Assembly (NCBI GenBank): GCA_000310025.1 | Contig: FN649748.1 | Location: 1,452,936-1,465,679, forward strand | Source of the DNA: Ectocarpus siliculosus | Lineage: Eukaryota; Sar; Phaeophyceae; Ectocarpales; Ectocarpaceae | Direction: 5' to 3' | DNA: 12,744 bases | Shown: positions 1 to 6,851 of the stretch, one piece after another | Numbering within the stretch: the first letter of the stretch is position 1 | Layout: every line of letters begins with the position of its first letter | Position numbers and translations under genes: made by a program | The notes under the pieces: generated by a model | Databases searched by the model: none | What the model saw: the letters and a program-made list of their open reading frames with translations, nothing else | What the model was told of the DNA's origin: nothing

Positions 1-255
1 GGTGTGTATCGTTAGGTGACACGACAAGGACATCGTCCGTGAATGCATCCGTCGTCATTACTAAAAGATAAGAAAAACACGCGCGCACACACGGCCTCCC
101 TCATTGCCCCCTCACGGGGTTGGTCCCAGATCATGGCATTTACAACCATTTTCTGTCTTCAATCGCACTGACACCGACGTCTTTCCGTTGGTTGTCAGAC
201 GGTCAGCGCGGTCGATGCCAGAAATAAACACACGCGTGCGCGCGCGGAAGCACAC
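1..255 (-). other. THOC1 intron 6, start only
   Basis: The donor CAG/GTGTGC follows exon 6 at 255-254. The next conserved THOC1 block (a hydrophobic helix after LRLQLRDPTLRLQ) is not found here in any minus frame, so the next exon is probably outside the window. A good-looking pyrimidine tract and TTTTAG acceptor ends at 61, but entering there in phase 0 reads TAA at once. Confidence 0.6.
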
Positions 256-1221
256 CTGCAGCCTCAGCGTGGGGTCCCGTAGCTGCAGCCTCAACAAGCG
301 CGAGCTCGTCAGGTACTTTAGCCCGAAGTACACGGGGCCCCCCTCCTCGCTCTCGCCCTCCGCCACCTCCCTCGCTGCCGGCGCCGGCGCCGGCGCCGCC
401 CCCGCCGCCCTGCCCCCTCCCCGTTTTCTTTTACCGGGCGTAGTAGCCGCCGCCGCCGCCGCTGCTGCTGACCCCTTTGCCGCTGCCGCCGTCGCGGCGG
501 ATGACAACGGAGACGACAAACCACTGCCGCCGCCGCCGCCGTCAGCGGCCCACTTCTCGCGGGCGAGGCGCAGGTCGTGCTCCGAGAACGCGTTCGCCTC
601 GAAGGCACCCAGAATCTTTTTTGTGCCGTTGTTGTTGATGTTGCGTTGTATTGTTCGCGGGACGCCCAGGTTTTCAAATCGTCAACGGAAGGGAAGAGGA
701 CACGCCGGACGGTTTGGGGACAAAGGAGAGTCGGTGTTCAAACGCACGTTGGTGATGGTAGGGTTGGCGTGTTCTTCTCTCTCTCTCTTTGCGCTGCTCT
801 TGCCAAAGGTAGATAAAACACCAAGTTGCATGCGGACAGCGTTTGCACCTGCAGCCTCGACGCATCATCGTGCTTGTCGCACTAAGCCCCCAACATTAAA
901 TCCTCACCTCTACACCATCCGACCTCTCACACACCACATGCCCCGAGTACCACCAATCCATGCCATCAATCACACCACGCCTACCGTACCGTACCGTACC
1001 GTACCGTACCGTACCGTACCTTATCCACGTCCGCAAGGAGGGCCTCCCACGTCGCCTTGGTCTCCTCCCCCTTCACCACCTTGTCCTGCTGCAGCGGGTA
1101 CTCCTGCAGCCTCCAGAAGGACCGGTACAGCGGGTAGTGCACCGCAAACTCTTGTGGGTTGGCACCTTCTTTCAGCTTGGTTGCGCCGCCTCCCGCGGCG
1201 GCGGCAGCAGCAGCACCTGCG

Positions 1222-1252
<31 letters not shown>

Positions 1253-4200
1253 GGGCGAGAGAAGGTGGGGCACACAAAGCGGTCGCACACAACAACCACA
1301 ACACACCAGGATTCCCACACGCCAGAAAGCGACGCAACGGGCCGGCCGGCCCGCCGGTGGGTGAGGCTCACACGCTTCTTGTGAAACGCCTTATGTAAGG
1401 GATATCGTTTCGCCGGAAGCCCCCCTCCTTTTGACAAAATGCCGTAGACACACACCTGCTGGGGCATCGACCTCGACCTCCATCGCGTCACCGCCGCCTT
1501 TGGCTGCGGGCGCCGCGGCCACCGCCGCCCCGGTCCCAGATGACGCCTCATCTTCTCCGTCGAACCCCATCATCGCACGCCGGAACTGCTCCTCGTCCTT
1601 GTGTACGAGGCAGAAAGGAGGGGGGTAGGGGGGAGAGAAAGAGAGGGGGGCGTACTCATTTGTTGCTTGCCTTAGTCATTTGACCATTGACCACGCGTCC
1701 CTTTCGAGACGGAGCACCGTTCCTACCCCTACTAGAGACACCACCAACATTTGGGAGCTCTTTACGTTTCTGCCACAAACTACATAAAAAAATGTCTTGC
1801 ACATCTTATCCCCGTCCTCTAGGGCCTCTTGTGCCCACCATTCTATCCCCAATTATCGCGATCGTTTTTTCGCTGTTGTCTAATTTACCAAACTTGTCCA
1901 TGTCACACCCTCTCTGTCTCATTTTCTCCTCGAGATCCTCTCTTTCCTTCCTGTACAACTCACACTCCCCAACTATGTGGGGTCTACTCTCCTCCGATTT
2001 GCCACATGGACATGTGTGTCTATCCTCCTCTTCCTCTCTCCTACGGCTGGTACACCTCTTCCTCCGTTGTGGGGGGGGGGGGTGTTACTCATAGTCGTGC
2101 ATGCCGTAGTCGTTAGACCATTTACCTCGCATCCCTACAAAGCCGGGACGGAGCACGCCGGGTTCTCACCGGGCCAGGAGGGGGGGGGGGGGGGGGCTTT
2201 GAACATACGTTGTAAAAGAGATAGAAGTATAAGGAGGAGGGGGGGGACGGAGCAGCATTGACATGTAGGAACGGTACATGCGCGCGGCGGCTTGGTTGAA
2301 CAAAAAAAGACGGAGACAGGGGACGAGACATACGAAACAGAAAACAGAGAGGAAACGTTATCTTTGCCACAACCAAACTGTGCGTCGTGCACGACACAAG
2401 TCGTTCGGGATATAGACAAGACAGCCCCCAGGTGAACCGCGCAGAAGCCTCAGCAGATCGTACCGACGGCAATGTTTTCACACTTCCAAAGGACATCACT
2501 CGAGGTCTGCTTGCCAAAAATCCGCAGACGGCAGGAGAAAACACGCCGCCCAACAATCTAGGGAGGGCGGAGACACTAAATAAGATAGGAGATATAGGGC
2601 TTGCTTGCCCCCGGCCCAGCAGCAGCCCGACTCTGAAGACCCAACGCAGCTTCACTGCGTCTACAATAGATTCCCTTGAAGTAAAGGTATTGCAGTAGCG
2701 TGCAACGATGCGCTTCGGGGAACGCGTGTCCTTCTGTAAGTGCACAACATCCGCACCTCGAACCTGGTCACGTTGTCGAGGTTGATGCTGCCCGAGACGT
2801 TGACGGCGCTCCGCTCGAAGAAATCCAGCGCCTTGCCTAGGAACATGTGCATCTGCGCCGCGCGATTGCCACGACGTCAGAACGCGGAGAGAGGGGGGGG
2901 GGCGGGGGGGGGCGTACTCATGTTTTGCATGCCTTAGTTGTTAGACCACTGACCACGCGTCTCAAGGGAAGATGGAGCATTGTTCCCATAGGACCGATCA
3001 CCGTTGGCCAAACGTCCCTTCCTACTTTGCCAAAGGTGGCTCAAAGATGTTTCCCCTATACTGTCTAATACCACCTCTCAGGGGGGACCGCCAATATTAC
3101 CCGTCGGTGAGCGGGGAAGCGGGGGGCGGGAGTTAGCAGGAGTCACTGCCACAAAAAACATGAGAACTGACAAGCTTGGTAACCGGTGCAAAGAACGAGA
3201 GAGAGGGAAAATAGTGGAAATTTGTGAGGGTACCGAGTGAAGGTCCGGTTTCTTGTGAAAGACAACACCCACGACGTTCTGCGTATGACTGCTCGTGAAG
3301 ATATAGACGCACGTACACACACCTCACGGCCACAGGCCAACAATCCCCGCAAAATCGGCCCCACCATAAACGGATCCGAAGTCGGCACGAAAACAGATAC
3401 AGGCGTCTGCCCCCCGATAGCAGGTTGAAAGTTGCATATAGCTGATTCATGGTGTGTTATTTTCCCTACCGTGAAAAATGCGAAAAACAATTACTTGTCG
3501 AGACCGCTCCACCCACCCTACGTAGTGTCGACGTTGAGTTGAGGCTTGTTGACAAATCAGTTCTCCAGCCGACCGCATACTCGATGCCGCAAATCATCTG
3601 TGGAACCTCGGTCCTTAGCATTAGAGGCCTCATCCAAATCCAATCCCAATACCACTGGTGCAGTAATTGGTCTGAGGCCGAGAGCAATGATACAGCAGCA
3701 CAAAACAAAAACACAACCTCTACGCAAACACTCCACAAGAACAACCAGTATTTCGCAATGGAGGGACGAGCATATCCCCCAGCGGTCACGGGCCCACAAA
3801 AACACTCGGAAAAAACAACGGAAAAAAGCACGAAAACCAACAGGAACACCCCCACCTGCCCACACAGGGACGAGTCGTGCGTCTTGCTCATCCTCTGCGC
3901 CAGCTTATTGCAGAGCCGAATGAGGGGATACCTCCCGTTATTCAGCGGGACAAGCCTCGACAGCCTCTCCGAGTTCGGCTCGACCCACGCCGACCAGAAC
4001 TCCTTGCACGCTGTTCTTCCCTGAAGAAGAGCAAAGCAGCGGAGCGCGGGGACGCGTGAGTCGACAAGTGCCAACATGAAGGCAGGCGTTGCTTGTGCGA
4101 ACAACAAAAAACGAACCAAGAGGAACTAAACTAGACAACGACGCATCATCAGCTCCCCGCGCCCGTTCGGGATATTCCCCCCCTCGTGCGCCCACACGCC

Positions 4201-5104
4201 CACGCAGCATCCGTCGGCTTCTGGGAATATGACGTACAAGTATTTCCTGCTCTGCTGGGCTCATCCAATCCAGTTCGAGTTCCGACCCGAACCAAGGTTT
4301 ACGTACCCTGAAAGAGGCTTTGCCGCCGCCCAACATGATTCGAAGATCACAAACCCGAGGGGAAGCGAATGCGAAACGGGATAAGAGTAGATGCATCTTG
4401 GTAAACGTAAAAAGCACTCGACACCCACTCTTGCCTGCTCCACGATATGACTCCCAGACTTGATGGCCAAAAGTATTCTTAAAAACACTGACGGGAAACA
4501 AAAACAGGAGCCGTTCCCCACTCAACCCACTACTGCGTCTTCTTGCCTGCGACTCCATGAAGTCTTCGAGCAGCAGCAGCGGCAGCGCGGTGAGAACTTG
4601 ATTGATGCTCCAGCTGTCGCCGCCGCCGTCGCTCTTGTCGAGGCCGGCCTCGTTAGCCACGAACGCCAGGGCGAGGGACAGGATTCCCATAGGCTCCGCC
4701 ATCGGCTCCGATCCCGACAACGCCGCTGCACCCCCCGGTTCCGCCGCCGCCCTTCTTCCTCCTTTCCCGCCACCCGCGCCGCCGACATCCAGACCCGCCA
4801 GCGCCAACCCCGCCTCGTGCATGCAGTGCCGGAACGCCACCTGGATCTCCCCCGAAACCCTCTCGTCAAGGCACCGCTTGCCACCGCCATCTTTTCCGGT
4901 GCCGCCTTCGCTGACGGCGCCCTCTCGCAGGACGGGCCCCGCGAGCTCCTCGAACGTGGCCAAGTCGAGGTAGGTCGGCAGGCTCGGGTCGCTGCCGCAG
5001 GCCTTGATGGCCGGCAGGAGGTGCACCAGCGCGTTGTCGAGCTCGTTCGGGATGGGGTCGTCTTCGACTTCCTCTTGGGCGTGGGGATCGCCGCCGACGT
5101 CCAT
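256..5104 (-). CDS. THOC1: THO complex subunit 1 (THOC1/HPR1) homologue, six exons, 3' end outside window
   Basis: Exons in transcript order: 5104-4547, 4020-3856, 2852-2757, 1597-1456, 1216-1020, 615-256 (506 codons so far). All junctions keep phase; all introns end AG and begin GT except intron 1 (GC). Family knowledge: THOC1 is a core subunit of the nuclear THO/TREX complex coupling transcription to mRNA export. Blocks matching THOC1 in order: NQVLTALPLLLLEDFMESQ (about 168-186), LIRLCNKLAQRMSKTHDSSLCG (about 219-240) ending exon 2, MHMFLGKALDFFERSAVN (242-259) then NLDNVTRFE closing exon 3, acidic MEVEV segment, YPLYRSFWRLQEY in exon 5, ILGAFEANAF opening exon 6, and VYFGLKYLTSSRLLRLQL near its end. 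Lineage-specific Ala/Pro/Gly runs and a KRKR patch lie in exon 6. The ATG at 5104 is the first in frame after the (CAG)18 tract; the frame upstream is open to a TGA near 5294 but has no ATG. The C-terminal part is beyond base 1. Confidence 0.9.
616..1019 (-). other. THOC1 intron 5
   Basis: 404 bp between exon 5 (ends AAG at 1020) and exon 6 (starts ATT CTG at 615). Its first bases lie inside a GTACC/GGTAC microsatellite. The acceptor is the first AG after a long CT-rich stretch (...CACAAAAAAG) and is supported mainly by phase and by the resulting DVDK-ILGAF match to THOC1. No gene inside. Confidence 0.75.
981..1020. repeat. (GTACC)7 microsatellite touching a splice donor
   Basis: Seven perfect GTACC units (986-1020) preceded by one CTACC. 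On the minus strand this is AAG/GTACGGTACGG..., so the THOC1 intron 5 donor is the first GT of the array. Confidence 0.95.
1617..1740 (-). mobile_element. Dispersed repeat copy 1 (3' end of non-LTR element) with C-rich tail
   Basis: Read on the minus strand, a block containing GGAGC/GCTCC, ACGCGTGGTCAATGGTC and ACTAAGGCAAGC ends in ATGAGTACG followed by a C/T-rich tail (1650-1617). The same block recurs at 2071, 2893 and 12406. It continues without a break at its other side into the 3' untranslated part and stop codon of the reverse-transcriptase remnant, which is why I assign it to that element. Confidence 0.7.
1806..2084 (-). pseudogene. C-terminal remnant of a non-LTR retrotransposon reverse-transcriptase polyprotein
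   Basis: One minus-strand frame is open from 2084 to a TAA at 1806-1808 (about 92 codons) with no usable start. It reads through RRREEEEEDRHTCPCGKS, SRPHIVGECELYRKERED, then MDKFGKLDNSEKTIAIIGD and ends GTRGPRGRG. The spacing C-x-C-x8-H-x4-C is the CCHC zinc-binding motif found after the reverse-transcriptase domain of many non-LTR retrotransposons. The catalytic domain is absent, so this is a 5'-truncated dead copy, as is typical of target-primed insertion. It begins directly at the G/C run of repeat copy 2, suggesting it inserted next to an older copy or that both came in together. Confidence 0.75.
2071..2165 (-). mobile_element. Dispersed repeat copy 2
   Basis: Minus-strand read: GGTAAATGGTCTAACGACTA, CGGCATGCACGACTATGAGTAACA, then C12. 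It shares with copies 1, 3 and 4 the GGTCTAACGACTA core and the C-rich end. A GCTCCGTCCC block upstream also matches copy 1. A further 17-bp G run follows at 2180-2196. Confidence 0.7.
2180..2196 (+). repeat. G17 homopolymer run
   Basis: An uninterrupted plus-strand G run with shorter G runs nearby (2239-2246). Such tracts can form G-quadruplex structures and are error-prone in sequencing, so exact length is uncertain. Confidence 0.85.
2853..3855 (-). other. THOC1 intron 2, with repeat copy 3
   Basis: 1003 bp, donor CAG/GTGGGG at 3855, acceptor GGCGCAG ending at 2853. The acceptor-proximal third is repeat copy 3 (2893 to at least 3075); the rest (3080-3850) shows no recognisable element. The plus ORF at 3449-4024 is antisense to exon 2 and its intron. 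Confidence 0.8.
2893..3075 (-). mobile_element. Dispersed repeat copy 3
   Basis: Minus-strand read: CACCTTTGGCAAAGTAGG, a CCAACGGTGATCGGTCC block, GAACAATGCTCC, ACGCGTGGTCAGTGGTCTAA, CTAAGGCATGC, ATGAGTACG and an interrupted C tail (2912-2893). It aligns over most of this length with copy 4. A TTTTTTGTGGCAGT block near 3150 resembles the TAGTTTGTGGCAGA block after the stop codon of the reverse-transcriptase remnant, so the copy may extend to about 3160. Confidence 0.7.
4021..4546 (-). other. THOC1 intron 1 (apparent GC-AG intron)
   Basis: 526 bp. The donor reads TCGCAG/GCAAGA and the acceptor is a strong CTCTTCTTCAG at 4021. Joining gives FMESQ-GRTACKEFW in phase. No in-phase GT donor gives an equally good join. 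No repeat or gene recognised inside. Confidence 0.7.
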
Positions 5105-5138
5105 CGTTTTTATGGCCCCTTGGTTTGACCGACCGACC

Positions 5139-5140
<2 letters not shown>

Positions 5141-5194
<54 letters not shown>
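5141..5194. repeat. (CTG)18 / (CAG)18 microsatellite in the THOC1 leader
   Basis: Eighteen uninterrupted CTG units on the plus strand; on the transcribed (minus) strand they are CAG codons in frame with the THOC1 ATG at 5104, with no stop between and no in-frame ATG upstream. They are therefore either 5' leader or coding only if an upstream exon or non-AUG start is used. Confidence 0.95.
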
Positions 5195-5539
5195 AGTAGC
5201 GTTGCCGGCGGCCTGCTTGGATTTTTGGAAATTTTTATGGTGGTGCCGAGATGAGGTTGTCGTTTGGTCGGGTCGCGGGGCGAAGAGCAAGAGTCAACCA
5301 AGAGGTTGGGCACGGCGCACGAGCACCGTGCTCACTTTTTCTAGCAAACTACGTGTCCCGGAGAACGGATAAGTCGACTTGGTCTATTGCAACACTGCTG
5401 CTGGTGTGGTTTGTAAGTGGGTACTGCAACCATGCGGCGGCGCGACCATGCCGTCCGAATGGCTTGGCCCACGAACCCAGGCGATGGGAACTGCTGCATA
5501 GCAACGGCGGGCCCCGCATGCTTTGAAGAACGTTTAACT

Positions 5540-5570
5540 ATGTAGCACCTCCACGGAACCGGTGCTACAT
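5540..5570. repeat. Perfect 10-bp-arm inverted repeat (hairpin)
   Basis: ATGTAGCACC (5540-5549) and GGTGCTACAT (5561-5570) are perfect complements around an 11-nt spacer. It could be a protein-binding dyad or a small insertion footprint; no function is shown. Confidence 0.8.
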
Positions 5571-6414
5571 TAGAGACAAGTGTAGGAGGTACGCCGTGCT
5601 ATGCTGCAAGCAAGCAGTCCTTTTCGTCACCGCACAGTCGGCAAAATTGAAAGCTTCGTAGCGGTGACCCATACATGTACTGCTGTAGGTCTTTCAGCGA
5701 CCCATGGGTGGCCAATGAACTGGACGTTACCCGGACAGAGAGAAGCGCGCGCCATGGAATTGACAATCAGACGAGGTACGAGGTGAAGTGCCACGGCGCC
5801 CGACCCACACACGATCTGGAGGGGGGCGGCCTCGCTCACTGCTCTAGCTTTGCGCACAACCGGCTGAACGCGACGAACAGCAGTAGTAGTCGCTGCAGCA
5901 ACTGTCGCCCTCTTCTTCGCTTGGCGGAATGATGAAGCGAGAGGGAACGCCCCGAAGGTCAACCATGATACCACCGATGCACCGATGTTTCTCAGGTCTC
6001 ACACATCGCCCAGCATGCTGGCAGTACCGCAGTCGCCGCCGAGTGCACTTCAGCAGGGTTGTCCAGCATGCCAGCGAGTTGTTGAAAGATTCACCGCCAT
6101 ATTTGTCAAGGAATACGCAAGGTGGACGAGACACACGGATCCTATTGTTGAACCAAGCACCACACTCGTGACACACACCTCGTCGATGCAGTAGCTCGTA
6201 GGGTGGCGGTGCGCAATGCAGCAGCGGTGCGCAGCGAATGGTAGTGCGAGTGTGAGGTGCTCCGTTTCCGTGAGGGGCTCCGCGGTCTACACGAAAAAAG
6301 ACTGGTGGCTAAAAAACGCGCATCTGCCGACCCCCCCGAGCATGACGTGCGACGTGCGACGACATGTCACTCTACACCGCACAGCACCGGCGCCTGGGGT
6401 TGTGAATTGCTACC

Positions 6415-6421
6415 TATATAA
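6415..6421 (+). promoter_or_regulatory. TATA-like sequence, possible promoter element of the UVR/SnoaL gene
   Basis: TATATAA stands out in GC-rich surroundings about 430 bp before the ATG at 6852. This would imply a long 5' leader. Position and orientation are the only support. Confidence 0.2.
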
Positions 6422-6851
6422 CGATACGTGGACATTGTTCGTGCCTCGTTCGTGACCCGGGCTGCTACAGGTGTTATCACATCTGCTACAGGCGAAAGGC
6501 GGCGGGAGGATAAGAGCGAAAGGAGGGGCCGTGAAACGTGCTACTACTACAAGGACGTGCCCAGGGCGCACACCGGAGGGCGCACACCGGAGCCAGGCCA
6601 GGAGAGCACAACCAAGCACTGACCTCTGCCTGACCTTCCCTTCCTGCGGCACACACAGGGAAGGAATCATCGTGGCGGTCTCGAAACCTGTTGTTGGTCG
6701 TGGGCACATCTAATAGGCGGGCCTGACCTGTGCGCCCACCACGGAGATATTCTGCGAAAGACCAGCACGTGTCATCAGCAACGTCAACTCGCCGGCGAAC
6801 AGACACCACGTCCTCGGTGCTGCGTTTCTTGCGAACTCACGACCTAGCCAG

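Larger units (their letters stand above)
1598..2756 (-). other. THOC1 intron 3, filled with retrotransposon-derived repeats
   Basis: 1159 bp, donor GAG/GTGCGG at 2756 and acceptor ...TACACAAG ending at 1598. It contains two repeat copies (about 1617-1740 and 2071-2165), a reverse-transcriptase-protein remnant (1806-2084), and about 450 bp of unassigned sequence (2290-2740). The long minus ORF at 2122-2745 crosses into exon 3 out of its reading frame and has no coding signature; I treat it as chance. Confidence 0.8.
5105..6851. other. Divergent intergenic region between THOC1 and the UVR/SnoaL gene
   Basis: 1747 bp between the two start codons, expected to hold both promoters and 5' leaders. 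Besides the CTG tract and the hairpin listed separately, it holds a 12-bp palindrome CCAGCATGCTGG (6010-6021) and short direct repeats (GCGCACACCGGAG twice, 6567-6593). Opposed ORFs of 60-115 codons (5601-6176) show no recognisable domain. I cannot support a gene here. Confidence 0.6.

Noticed and set aside
104-1384. A 426-codon plus-strand open frame
   Set aside because: It runs antisense across THOC1 exons 5 and 6 and intron 5, and its residues are dominated by simple-repeat translation. The minus strand has phase-correct exons with THOC1 similarity.
2387-2698. A plus-strand open frame of 103 codons in intron 3
   Set aside because: No recognised motif, opposite strand to the host gene, and no splice or promoter context.
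2122-2745. A 207-codon minus-strand open frame in intron 3
   Set aside because: It contains poly-Pro from the G17 run and no recognisable domain, and sits inside an intron defined by good flanking exons. It is most likely chance.
3449-4024. A 191-codon plus-strand open frame
   Set aside because: It is antisense to THOC1 exon 2 and intron 2, with composition typical of non-coding DNA and no domain.
5251-5526. A 91-codon plus-strand ORF with one hydrophobic stretch in the intergenic region
   Set aside because: It overlaps the THOC1 leader on the other strand, matches no family I recognise, and one hydrophobic stretch is weak evidence.
5627-6176. Two overlapping minus-strand open frames (5627-5974 and 5844-6176), the second with several Cys
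   Set aside because: Cys spacing fits no zinc-binding motif I know and plus-strand frames are equally open. Without transcript support I do not call a gene.
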